Assembly (NCBI GenBank): GCA_963978905.1
Contig: OZ022258.1
Location: forward strand, 24,184,716 to 24,248,715
Length of the DNA stretch: 64,000 nt
Source of the DNA: Trichostrongylus colubriformis
Taxonomy: Eukaryota; Nematoda; Chromadorea; Rhabditida; Trichostrongylidae
Direction: 5' to 3'
Positions 22,602 to 34,177 of this stretch are shown here, one piece after another. The number at the start of each line of letters is the position of its first letter. Within the stretch, counting starts at the first letter, position 1. The notes under the pieces are model-generated. The model did not search any database. It saw only the letters and a program-made list of their open reading frames with translations, and was not told the origin of the DNA. The position numbers and the translations under genes are program-made.

Positions 22602-23874
22602 CACTTGCTATGGCACAGGATTTCAAACTTCTGATCACAGAATGAGAGAGGTCGAAGTCGGAGCTGATATCGTCTTATACCTTTGAAATTATTATTTTGA
22701 AAGTATTTACTGAGCCGTGAAATGTCCTGAAACCTTGTTCTCCTGAATTTTGACATGGAGAGGTCCATAGCGCTGAGATCCACCGGAAAAGAAGGCCACA
22801 AAACCGTAACCGTAGGAGAGGTGGGTGTTTAAGGCCTTAGTATACTCTTCGGGACAATACCAAGACGTGGTCGGTGCCTTTCACATTTCAAAAAGCTCCC
22901 GAGTATAGTAACATTAACATTTACTGCAGTAGAATACTTGGAGTAATAACTGCAGTTTTTCGTGATCACTTGAGCGCCGTGTAACATTTGCAGCACTTAA
23001 AGAAAATGATAGCTATCAATGCATTTAGACATTTAACCATTTGAAGCAAGGCCACATGCGCTTCCAGCTCCTAGCATGTCGTTTTCTGAGGTACAACTCG
23101 AATTCTTGGAATTTTCTTAAATGTCTTCTACGCCTACCGCGCAGTTATACTGTTTGCTAAAATCTATACATATAGCTGTGTTTCCACTCTCACCGGCTAT
23201 TGCCTCAGGGTGATGTAGAGACATATCCATTCTTTCAATATTTCCATTTGGCTCATTATCATTGATATTGTAGTACCTATTTTCATTGTTTAAAATTTAT
23301 ATCGCAATCTTCCCTCCCTCACCGTCGAGATACTGCACCCACACTGTACCCTGTCTGTGACTTTCCTATAGACAGGCTTTGCTCTTTTGGACCCCATCCT
23401 CTATTGAAAGTCCTCTACGGGAGCTTACACGCTTCTAGGCTGAAGGCTGGTTGGAGATTTTTAACTTACACATGTATGTAGCACTTAGGAGGGAATATTA
23501 CCAATATTTTTTCTTCAACAAGTCGTTCATTTTTGAGACTTCGGAAATCTAGGAATATGTCAAAGCAAAAGAAGAAGTTAATGGTTCAGAGTCACTTATC
23601 TTCCTACAGTAGACAAGTGGGCCAGTTTCATGTGAAAAGCTCAATTCCAATTATTCTTCTGAAGACTCTCTGAAAATGCAGAAAAATCCTAGTGGATGCA
23701 TGAGCAGTTTCAAAGCGAGTCATCCCAAGAAAGATCATCCACTCGCTGCTCTGTCAGTCTACGAATCACAGTTACTATAATTAACTCGTTTAGAACATCA
23801 GTAATTATAATACTACATTAGAGTCTGTACTCGCCAAGAAAGAGAGTGATAGATTTTTTCGGCTCAATTTACCC

Positions 23875-24148
23875 GGGTGGGGGTCAAGTGGTCGAAATTC
23901 CGCGCGACCGCCCACGGCGAGCGGCGCGACGAGCACGAGTTATTTGCAATTCCGCTCAAGACGCAATGGGCTGGTACCGCTAGGGACCTTCACAGATAGG
24001 CAAACTCCCGGAGCTTCCAACTTGCAATCTCTAAAGGTCCCTTGCGGTACCAGCTCATGGCGTCTTGAGCGGAATTCCAAACGACTCGTACTGACAGCGC
24101 CGCGAGTGCAACGCCGCAAGCGGAAATTCGACCACTTGACCCCCACCC
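23875..24148. mobile_element. foldback element with 9-bp target duplication
   Basis: Terminal inverted repeats start GGGTGGGGGTCAAGTGGTCG, with arms of about 120 bp (diverging in the GC-rich part) around a short centre near 24000-24030. It is flanked by the direct repeat AATTTACCC at 23866-23874 and 24149-24157. A 9-bp duplication fits Mutator-type (MULE) insertion, which is an inference since no transposase is present. Related arms occur at 41367-41830. ORFs on either strand are palindrome artefacts. Confidence 0.82.
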
Positions 24149-24177
24149 AATTTACCCGAAGCAACCCCACTATGTGA

Positions 24178-25328
24178 CATTATGAAAGTGAGTTTCGGAG
24201 ACATTCGAATTTACATTAGGGTGGTTCAACTTGTAGAGAACAAATATGACATTTGCATGGCACACAAGTCTGCCTAGTCTGTGCGCTATGGATGCTGGTG
24301 CCGAAATAGGGCAGACCACCATGTCCGCTCATGAGGGGTCAGATGGTTTTAAATTAAGTGAGGGCAAATTGCCCAATGGAAGTTAATGGAAGTATTCTGA
24401 GAAAATTTGTTAATCCATCCTACATATTTTGACGCAGACGTCAGGCGGTTTCCAACCAAGTCAAGGCATCAATATCCATGTTCTTCGGGTCGGAGCGCAC
24501 TGTGTGCAGTTTATAGCCAGATCGAGATGTCTGCCGGAAATAACCCGTAGCTGCACCAGAATACAACGTAGTGGGGTCGCTGTGGGTGAAACGAGCCATT
24601 TACTGCTGAAACTCAGCACGGGTTGTCTTCAATAGGTGTTAACAATGCCTCACTTTCAATCTCGTGAGGACATGGTACAGCATACGGTGACTAAGTTTCT
24701 TCATTTTTACATTTTTTAGTTCCACTTCCAACAGCACTCAGCTCGCACGGGAACGAACAAATGGGCCCCAGTGGGAGAACCAGTAAGGCTATGTAGGCAT
24801 AATTACCCACCGATTACTTCCACCTAAAATCGCACCAGCCGCATTTCTTTTGAAGCAGATACTGATCGAAACATTGCAACTGAAACACATCACATATAGA
24901 GCCGGCTTCGAGGTGTCACCTAGGATGCATGAGCCAGCAAGGACAAGGGTGACCCACATTCATAATTCAAGTCTTCAGAATATGGGGTGACGAATATGTA
25001 ATATGGGATTCGGTTTTGACTTATGTAAAAAACTTGATACTGACTTACACACCGGCTAACAAGCATATGCTCAGTATCTGTAACTACACTACACAGTAAC
25101 CAGTTTCCTTCCATTTTACATTTTTAAAACCCATCTGAAATCAATGTGAAGGTATTACTGCTGAATACTAAGGAATAACGCAGATACTGCGTAGTAGAAG
25201 AGTGAAGAGACTAAGGAGCAATGAAGGAGAGAAAGAGCGAAAGAAAAAGTAAAAAAGTAGTAGTAGCATAATTTGAATAACGATTCGTTAAAAATAAATG
25301 GTAAACTGTTCCTTTGAAAATGCTTGAC
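24178..25328. other. no gene seen
   Basis: Only short unsupported open frames; no repeat pairs or RNA genes recognised. Confidence 0.4.
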
Positions 25329-25426
25329 ACCTACTATGTATGGCGAACCTTGCTGAAGACCACGGGAAGCCGAGAGTACCTACTATGTATGGCGAACCTT
25401 GCTGAAGACCACGGGAAGCCGAGAGT
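25329..25426 (+). repeat. perfect 49-bp tandem duplication
   Basis: Two identical 49-bp copies, each starting ACCTACTATGTATGGCGAAC, are directly adjacent (25329-25377 and 25378-25426). Identity implies a very recent duplication or an assembly artefact. Confidence 0.95.
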
Positions 25427-26433
25427 TGTTTACGATTCAAAACTGAAACAAAAGTATGATTCACATACAATCTTCTGAACGGAGCCGAAGAGACAACCCC
25501 TAACGACAAGCTGGGAAAGGCTTAGGAACTCTGAGTCCTACCCAAATGCGTGAGGCTCCTTTTAAACCCACGACCTCTATCATTTATGTAATTATGAATG
25601 CATTGTACACATTCAATCATTATTCAGTGAAAACCTGGAAGTATTACGACATCATAAGTTCTCACTGAAAGGCCATTTTTCATCTCACAAAGTAGTTCTG
25701 AATAAGCTATGGGGGCTTGTGATGACAACAGCGGTGTTGGAGGAATTGTATTGGAGTGCAAATCGAGTTCAAGCCATCATCGTAAATTACCATATTCGCA
25801 ATTCTATCAATCGACTTCCGTTTCTCGACGCCCCATTGTCCTCGCAACACGGCGCAGAGCAGCAACAGCCGGCGACGGCTCTGCGTCCCTCCCCATACAA
25901 CCGTTTCCATTCTTTTCAAGGAGTACATTTCACACCTTGCTCCCCATATCTGTTCTTCATGAGGACTTCTCACAATGTTCTCTTCCAGTTTTCGTTTGAA
26001 AGTATGTACAGCTTGCACTGTTTCTTGTGCTGAACTTTGACACCACCCCTAATATGCAAGATGATAAGTGTTTTTCTGAGTTTCGCTTCTATTAATGGGT
26101 TTTCTCGCTATTTCGTACAAGTCATTTCGCTCTCCACCGTCACTAAGGAGAAGCTTAAATTTCGGCAGAAGCCCTTTGGATGCATTCCTTCTGAATACAC
26201 CCATTAATTATAACAATATAATAGTAGAGAGAACTTTCAGGCAGTATCTATTCTGAGCCCTTATGAATAGTAGTTAGGAGAGACGGAAGAAAAATATCGC
26301 GAATAAATTTTTAAGCAGGTCAAGTTAAATTGTTCAGAACATGAAACCTCAATTTGTCACCAAAACGAACCATGTCAGGTAAAATTGACTCGAAGATTGA
26401 AATCCACAGTTGATGCTATAAAGCATGTACATA

Positions 26434-26941
26434 CAGTAGCGCACAAAAGTCTTCGGCCAAATTTTCTCTGTCATAACTTTTTTTCTACTTGACCAAATTT
26501 GACAAAATTTTAATATGTGGTTCCTGAACCTATTGTCAACATTTCCTTCCACTTGAGTGCCGCTTGTCTCTTTTCATGTTTTTTTTTAACAAAAATTCAC
26601 TTTAAAACCACCGGAGAAAAGGAAAAGGCTTAGTCAAGAAAAACGGCATTGGTTACAAAAACAAAAGGAGCAAGCCTCAGAGAACATTAATATTCAGTAG
26701 AACGACCACGACTTTTGATGACAGCGGCACAGCGGGACGGTATAGGGATGGCACTCCAAAAACAAAAAACTTCATATAACCACGTACCCTGCACCGTTGA
26801 GCGCCAAAATAGTAATTAAGTATGCAGTGTCACTAAGTACAACATACTAAAATTTCTCTTAGATCGGTCCAGTCGCAAAAAAGATACAAGTGAAAAACTC
26901 AAGCGAACAGCCATTTGGCCGAATACTTTTGAGCGCTACTG
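26434..26941. mobile_element. TA-flanked MITE (Tc1-like), uninterrupted copy
   Basis: The ends begin CAGTAGCGCACAAAAGTCTT and, inverted, CAGTAGCGCTCAAAAGTATT, flanked by TA at 26432-26433 and 26942-26943. The 508-bp copy aligns along its length with the element at 20046-20976 apart from that element's nested insertion. TTAA at 26816-26819 is the unoccupied target site. Confidence 0.88.
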
Positions 26942-26943
26942 TA

Positions 26944-29900
26944 TATGCCCACGGTAAGCCCTCAATTCCAGTTCTTTTCAGGGAATGAGCCAGTCATGCG
27001 TCACATGCATGACAAGCAGTTCAAGATGTGTATGTATACTTTAACCTGGGAAAATCATCATGGGTATAGTACTGTGACTGCGCGATTTGATCTATTCCTT
27101 TATACGTTTTTTCTTCTTCCGTTAACCCACTATTAGTTAATGAGTTGAATTTACTATCAACCCCCTTTATAGCAGGTATAGCCACGGTCAAGTAATCTCG
27201 GCTGACTGCCCATAACGAGACTCATAGCAGCTCGTTAAGTATGAACTTTACAGCTGGGTTATAGAGGCTTTTTGAATTAATTACAAAGCTGTCAGCTGTG
27301 AATTTCGTCCACTACCTTGGCTCACATATTTAGCTGAACTTTCGTTCCAGATTGTTACGGAGCCGTCATGCTTAACAAAGGGAATGCACGAAGAAAGGGA
27401 AATTTGAACGCAAATCTATTGAAAGAAATAGGACTGGTGACTGTCTCCCAATGTTTTTGCCTTACACTCACCTAAAAATGGTCCCTGTGAATTTATCACT
27501 ATTACTTACGTAAAGATAGAACGCTGCAGAAAACACCGTCGCTAGTGGAATGATGAGAGGATCTATTAGATTCATCGGCTCTGGAAAAGCTTTATCTTCG
27601 ACACTATTTAGCCCCTGCTATGTAGAAGCTGCTTACGCATTCGAACACTCCTAGATTTCTCAAAGGAACTCGTGTACGTGGCGGACTACCCAGTTCATTT
27701 ACTAGTTTCGCTTTCTCAGGCCTCCACTTTCCAGAAACTTTCGTACTAGCTGTCAGAATGTTTAATGAAACTCTATAGAGCCCAGGATACTACTGCCTTC
27801 TACTCGGCCTCCTCAAGTGGGCACCTTATTAAAGTCATTAGTCGTTTTCTTAACCGTGACCTTGGTTTCTTATTTTATAAATCATTTGCTTCGCTCCAGC
27901 AATTGGTTTCTCACTCAGCTGAATCAGTTTTAGCATCTATTACCCACGATCATAATAACTTCGATAGCCACATCGTACAACGGCATCTATGGCCCCTCGA
28001 AACAAATCTATGGGTCTGTGGAGGGTGAAGGGGAATTTTCAAAAAAGGGGGTCTTCGTGCAACTTCGCCGAACGATCGCAGTAGATATGGCTCATCCCCC
28101 GCTCGCCTTGTCCGCCCGGACGACACATCTGGGCGTAGCGCATATACCCGAGCCGTTTCTCCAAGAAAAGTCGTAGGTCGTTGATCGATAATGGTGCCAT
28201 TGACACTTGCTACTTCATACTAATTGATCAATTCGGTGATTATCAATCGATAAACTTCTTCAGCTGGTTGCTGGAGATCGGTTTACCGGTGCAAAATCTC
28301 CTCAAAGAAGCGTGAATTTTGCGAAGAAGCGAAGAAATTTTAAAAAATGCAACTTCCTCTTAACTCTATATACGGCCTCCACTTTCTAACCCAAAATGCG
28401 ATCCCCGTCGAAGATCCCTCGCCGGAAGCAAGTTCGAGGTGGTCTTCACACAATCGAAAGCGACTTCTAAGCCCATAGCTTGAGAATTTACGTCGCCCAG
28501 TAAGACTGTTGAACCTTTCAGCTAATGATGACTACTGATCTAAAGTCCGTTACTTGCATTCCCGTTATCCCCGGTACTCTGCCCGCTCTTACTTTTTCGC
28601 TTGGTATCTCATTCGAGCGCGTGCTCCCTCTTCTCGCTCACTTTCCCCTCTCCATTCGAGGACTCATCCGAGACTCGTCTTTCCACAGTATGAAAGCCAT
28701 ATTTTGGGTACTGTCTGGCTTCTTTTGCTGTCTATCCACTACGCACTTCTCTTTTTATTTTTGAGCGCATATCCACATCAAGGTAATCGTGTATATCGAC
28801 ACGATATATGAATGTTCATTATGCAATATGTCATATCCGTCATTATCGTTATAACACCGATGCGTGGCACAATCTCATGCCGATTTGACTGATGCATGGG
28901 TGTTCCTCTCCTTTTTATAGTTAAATAAAATCATAGATAGAGTCTTTGAAATCAATCCAAGCTGTAGAAATGCGTCAGGTTCAACGGTGGCCAACAGACC
29001 AATGGAAAGGTGCAAGGCATATTTTAGTTTATATACCGCGAGCTAAAGGATTTTTAACAGGAGGTGGAATTTCATTCACGTATAATGGTCCATAAAAGGT
29101 GCATAAAAGGTGTGGTCCCATTGAGCACAGAACACCAGATAAGATAGGCACGGATATCACGAGGAAGAGGGTAATTGTTGAGATGTTGTAGGAGGTCCTA
29201 CGCAAGCGGATATTTCATCCCACATCATGCACGGTGTTCAGCAAGGACCACAACACCTACGAATTGTTTATCCCGTATTCTTATACTCCAGCTGACCTGG
29301 GGACTGCGCTGCAAGGCTTCCAGTGGGTCTGAGCCAGCCGATGTATTTCAATTGATTGGAACTGAATCCAAGGCAAAATCATTTTGATTATGTTGTCTGG
29401 GTATGTGCTACACTATTCTGCAACTTTACATGGCTGTTGGCTTTAGTCCAGCCAAATTGGACTCCTCCACCACTGTCCTCTTACCCTATGTCGAATTGTT
29501 AAAAAACAAGAAAACTAAGGTTGGAATCGCTCATGGAATAAGTCCATGATAAATGAACTGCGAATTTTCTCAATTTTAGAGGCCGGATCGTGGCTTTAGA
29601 AGAGGATGAAGGTGGCGTCTTTTTCGCCCTTTTTCACGTCTCCTACATCTCTTTGTTGAGCCAGCGTCTATCCTTGCTTAGTCCTGATTACTCTTGCAAT
29701 ACCGGTAATCGAGTGAATGTTTCCTATTGTTAGGATTTTTTGTGATTGCTCAGCCTTTCATTCCAACACCTGGTTTAAATTTAGAATTTGAGAATGGCCG
29801 CTTACGAAATCAAATTAGTGTTTAGCTCAATGTGAAATCGCTTTTAATGGTTACCGCTGTTCCAACTATGAATGGTATAGTCTACGACTACGTGCCACTA

Positions 29901-30072
29901 TCACCTGTTTTCGATTGTACACGGATTGTGGTTTCTTTTGGAACCAGAGCACCCGCTCAATACATCAGCTTGATGGCCCGCAACATCGCACGAGAGTGTG
30001 AAACGGGCTTTTTTTAAATGGCTATAACCATTGACCAAGCCTATTTTGCATTACTACGATATTACGTTATTA
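26944..30072. other. no gene assigned apart from one small ORF
   Basis: AT-rich sequence with isolated splice-like sites. For example, on the minus strand a 14-nt interval near 27508-27535 lies between TTTTCTGCAG and GTAAGT. No repeat pair or domain was recognised. A 61-codon opening at 29832-30017 is unsupported. Confidence 0.35.
28039..28200 (-). CDS. small ORF, candidate exon, product unknown
   Basis: An ATG at 28200 on the minus strand (context GTCAATGG) opens 53 codons to TGA at 28041-28039. The reading begins MAPLSINDLRLFLEKRLGYM and continues with a Gly/Arg-rich segment; the first half looks like an amphipathic helix. Composition is more protein-like than most openings here, but no family is recognised and no splice partner was found. 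It may be a first or only exon, or a relic. Confidence 0.28.
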   Translation of the reverse strand: MAPLSINDLRLFLEKRLGYMRYAQMCRPGGQGERGMSHIYCDRSAKLHEDPLF

Positions 30073-30888
30073 TATACCAGTTGGCGGGCGCACACTACTG
30101 TGCGCGAAACACCATGTGCGTCAGTAGGTCGGGCTGTATTGCTCTTTTTCTTGAGGACAGAGTATTTCAGTGCACACCCAGCCCACCGTGGGCGGAACTT
30201 AAATTAGTCCATGTGTGGTCTTTACTTAGTGTCCCATGCCCTACCCATACCACATTTGTCCCCATCTCCACAGGTCGTTTTTCATATAACGTCCAAGCTC
30301 CGCCCACTACTTTAAATGCTCCGCCCACTGTGCCTGCATTCTTTCCTGACCTTCAGAAACTCATCCCTGACCTTGATCCATCTTCTCCCTATGTTTGGGG
30401 CACATTCGAACCCAATCAACAATTTTTGAAAATTCCACGACGGCCCCGCCCATTACGGGCGGAGCTTAACTTGATCCACGTGTGGTCTCTACTTAGTGTC
30501 CCATGCCCTACCCATACCGCATTTGTCCCCATCTCCACAGGTCGTTTTTCATGTAACGTCCAAGCTCCGCCAACCACTTTAAATGCCCCGCCCACTGTGC
30601 CCTGCATTCTTTCCTGACCTTCAGAAACTCATCCCTGACCTAAATCCATCTTCTCTCTACGTTAGGAGCACGTTCGAACGTAATCAACATTTTCGGGCTG
30701 AAAGCCAAACATTCCAGTGCACGCCCCGCCCCCGTGGGCGGAGCCTAATTTGGTCCATGTGTGGTCTTTACTTCCTGTCCCATGCCCTACCCATACCACA
30801 CTTGGCCCCATCTGCACAGGTCGTTTTTCATATGATACCTGATTTCGTGACAGACGGAGGGACAGACGCCTTAGCGCTTTATATATAG
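30073..30888. repeat. dispersed repeat, about 270-bp unit family, copy 2
   Basis: Three tandem units of about 268-276 bp are marked by GC boxes (GGGCGGAAC/GGGCGGAGC) near 30190, 30458 and 30734. Each shares phrases such as CATGCCCTACCCATACC and CACAGGTCGTTTTTCAT. The block begins with a small CGCACACTACTGTGCG hairpin and ends GACAGACGCCTTAGCGCTTT then ATATATAG at 30881-30888. It is the longer relative of 11093-11699. A 199-codon opening across it comes from the repeats and is not a gene. Confidence 0.75.
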
Positions 30889-30896
30889 TACCAGTC

Positions 30897-31085
30897 GGGT
30901 TGGCCGGCTGACGCCGGCCAACCCTCCTGGACTCGGATTGGCCGGCTTCGCCGGCCAATCCTCGTAGGGGCGGCTTCGCCGCCCCGGCAGGGTGGCTTTG
31001 GGGCTTTCTGTTTTGTAGCGAGGAGCGACTCTCGGCTCGCCGCTGGCGCGGGGAGCCGACTTTCGCATGCGCGCTTCGCGCGCAT
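30897..31085. repeat. cluster of four perfect GC-rich hairpins
   Basis: Four perfect inverted repeats lie in 189 bp: 30897-30924 (12-bp stem, TGAC loop), 30935-30961 (12-bp stem, TTC loop), 30967-30985 (8-bp stem, TTC loop) and 31067-31085 (8-bp stem, TTC loop). Three share a GCTTCGC centre. The cluster directly follows the ATATATAG end of the repeat at 30073-30888. The local GC content is far above the surroundings. No coding function is apparent. Confidence 0.9.
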
Positions 31086-31667
31086 TGCAGCAGGAATAGG
31101 CCCTGTGTATAGGGAGCGCACATAGCAGCAGGGAACGGATAATATGCGGCTTGTACATACTGTGAGCAAACCTCCAACGATCATCGGCTTTGGTTGAAAC
31201 TAAGAGACACCACACCCATCTGTAACCTCTTCCCCACTGAAGGCAAAACCCCTTAAAAGAAAGGCAGGATTCGATCCGAACACAAAAATAGAATTGAAGC
31301 ACTTAGTAGTACCAAAGTAAGGAAGATGGATCGAAACGGTCAAAAAATCCAAGAAAGAAGACCCCCTTCCCATCGTTGATCCAAGTGTGTAAGGCACAAT
31401 CGCAAAGGTGCGGCCACGCTAAAAGGAGCGGCAGCAGTTGGAGGTGTCTCATCGTGAGCGCTGAGGCGCTCCGTAGTAGTTGACTTTTGAGGATTAAAAG
31501 TTTGGAGAGGACGTGCATGTATCAGTTCTATAAGAAACATTGACCTTAACTGATTGCCGAGAGATACACCTGATAATAACACACCACTCCCTAATGGTAA
31601 CCGTGAACAAACAGTCACTTTGTGAGTGTGGTACCATTATTGCAATTATGGCCGGGCTAGGCTTAGA
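31086..31667. other. no gene assigned; possible pol III-like box
   Basis: Minus-strand GGATCGAATCC at about 31278-31268 matches a B-box consensus well, but no A box sits at the right distance, so no RNA gene is called. Openings on the minus strand here lack other support. Confidence 0.3.
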
Positions 31668-31716
31668 ACTTATGTACTCTATACACAGGGGGTTGACGTG
31701 TACAGAGTACATAAGT
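31668..31716. repeat. hairpin at the left end of the 250-bp array
   Basis: ACTTATGTACTCTATACAC (31668-31686) is repeated inverted at 31698-31716 with one mismatch and an 11-bp loop. It resembles the phrase AACTTATGTGCTCCGTACAC found in each 250-bp unit to the right, so it marks the array boundary as an inverted partial unit. Confidence 0.8.
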
Positions 31717-34020
31717 TTGGTGGGTTGACTCCTACCCAATCCTAACCTGCCCGACCTCCACACACCCGTACCTAATTTGCTTCTTGTGTGCTCCCTACAT
31801 TTTGGTCTGTCCCTACCCAGTTCTTACTCGCACGACCTGAGCAGTCCCACCTTCCCAATTTTTGCAACCCAAGCGAGGGTTTATAAATTTGAAAACCCAT
31901 CGGTTTTGGTGCAGGCCCCGCCCATAGTGGGCGGAGCTAAGCTTAAAACTTATATGCTCCGTACACATGACCCCTACCCAATCCTAACCTGCGCGACCTC
32001 CACAGGCCCGTGCCTTATTTGCTTATTGCACCCTTCACTTTGGTCAGTCCCTCCCCAGTCCTTACATGCGCGACTTCAACAGACCCTTTCCTAACTTGCC
32101 CGATTCAGCACTTGAGCGAAGACCTGAATTCGTTTATTCATCGATTTCGGGCGAGCCCAGCCCATGATGGGCGGAGGTAGGCTTAGAATTTATGTGCTCC
32201 GTACACTTATGTTTTCCTCTACGCTATCCTAACTTGCCCTACCTCTACAGGCCCGTTCCTAATTTGCTTCTTGTGTGCTCCCTACATTTTGGTCTGTCCC
32301 TATCCAGTCCTTACTCGCACGACTTCAACAACCCTTTCCGAACTTGCCCGATTTTCCGCACTTAAGCGAGGACCTAAATTCGTTTATTCAACGATTTCGG
32401 CGCAAGCCCCTCCCATGGTGGGCGGAGTTAGGCTTAGAACTTATGTGCTCCGTACACTTATGTTTTCTCTACGCAATCCTAACTTGCTCTATCTCTACAG
32501 GCCCGTTCCTAATTTGCTTCTTGTGTGCTCCCTACATTTTGGTCTGTCCCTATCCAGTCCTTACTCGCACGACTTCAACAACCCTTTCCTAACTTGCCCG
32601 ATTTTCCGCACTTAAGCGAGGACCTAAATTCGTTTATTCATCGATTTCGGCGCAAGCCCCTCCCATGGTGGGCGGAGTTAGGCTTAGAACTTATGCGGTC
32701 CGTACACTTGGTCCCTACCCAATACTAACCTACCCGACCTCCACAGCCCGTGCCTAATTTGCGTTCCCTGTGTTCTGTGTTCCCTTTACTTTGGTCAGTC
32801 CCTTCCCAGTCCTTACATGCGCGACTTCAACAGACCCTTTCCTAACTTGCCCGATTTTCAGCACTTGAGCGAAGACCTGAATTCGTTTATTCATCGATTT
32901 CGGGCGAGCCCAGCCCATGATGGGCGGAGGTAGGCTTAGAATTTATGTGCTCCGTACACTTATGTTTTCCTCTACGCTATCCTAACTTGCCCTACCTCTA
33001 CAGGCCCGTTCCTAATTTGCTTCTTGTGTGCTCCCTACATTTTGGTCTGTCCCTATCCAGTCCTTACTCGCACGACTTCAACAACCCTTTCCTAACTTGC
33101 CCGATTTTCCGCACTTAAGCGAGGACCTAAATTCGTTTATTCATCGATTTCGGCGCAAGCCCCTCCCATGGTGGGCGGAGTTAGGCTTAGAACTTATGTG
33201 GTCCGTACAGTTGGTCCCTACCCAATACTAACCTGCCCGACCTCCACAGCCCGTGCCTAATTTGCGTTCCCTGTGCTGTGTTCTCTTTACTTTGGTCAAT
33301 CCCTTCCCAGTCCTTACATGCGCGACTTCAACAGACTCTTTCCAAACTTGCCCGATTTCCAACACCTGAGCGAGGACCTAAATTCGTTTATTCATCGATT
33401 TCGGCGCAAGACCCGCCCATGGTGGGCGGAGCTAGGCTTAGTTCTTATATGCTCTGTACGCTTAGGTCAGCCCCTCCCCACTCCTAACTCGCGCGACCCT
33501 CCAGGATACAGTTGAGATGAGGCCCTACCAAGTCTTAACTTGCACGATCCCTACAGGCCCACTCTTGATTTTTTTTTCAACCATTTCTGCGCAAGCTCCG
33601 CTCACGGTGGGCGGAGCTAGGCTTAGTCCTTAATGAGCTCCGCACACTTTGGTCAACCCCTACCCATCCCCAACTTGCCCGACCTCTCCACGTTGCAATT
33701 GAGTTGAAAGTAGATATGTGACAAAAAACGGACACATGCTTACACACACACACAAACACACCAAACTTCTGGTTTTAGCTTGCCTCTCATGTGCTCCGTA
33801 CATTTTGGCTTACCCCAACCCATCCCTAACTTGCCCGACCTCTACAGGTCCATTCCTAGCCTGCCTGATTTTTGGAACCTAAGCGTGGACTTAAATTTGA
33901 ACACCGGCAGTTTCCGCGCAAGCCTCGCTCACAGTGGGCGGAGCTAGGCTTAATTCTTATGTGCTCTGTGCGCTTAGGTCAGCATCTACCCAATTCTAAC
34001 ATGCCCGACCTTTCCAGACA
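31717..34020 (+). repeat. tandem array of about 250-bp units with GC-box palindromes
   Basis: Units are marked by TGGGCGGAG near 31930, 32168, 32418, 32668, 32920, 33170, 33423, 33607 and 33935. Spacing is 238-253 bp through the core, then irregular at the right end. Each box is half of a CCGCCCA...TGGGCGG palindrome. The units share phrases such as TTCGTTTATTCATCGATTTC. The unit at 32168 and that at 32920 share diagnostic variants (GGGCGAGCCCAGCCCATGAT), so a three-unit block of about 752 bp has been duplicated. Near 33718-33765 a GGACACATGCTTACACACAC tract and ACACCAAACTTCTG echo the array end at 35108. ORFs here are repeat artefacts. Confidence 0.88.
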
Positions 34021-34177
34021 GCAGTTCAGTTGAGACATCATAACAATGGGATAGGGGTGTATGTGGTGCAGACAGGTTGTAAATGGTTGACGCTGGACTG
34101 TGGGAGTGACATGGGTACCCTCGGTGTATCCCTAGGTGTAATTTCCTTACCGGCCCATCACAACACAGCTGCGTCGC

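Noticed and set aside
23940..24177. 76-77-codon ORFs on both strands
   Set aside because: Mirror readings of the foldback arms at 23875-24148.
30018..30617. 199-codon open frame on the + strand
   Set aside because: It spans tandem units of the 270-bp repeat family and reads the same phrases repeatedly; no start context, domain or splice signal.
31268..31278. B-box-like GGATCGAATCC on the minus strand
   Set aside because: No A box at tRNA or SINE distance and no cloverleaf potential seen.
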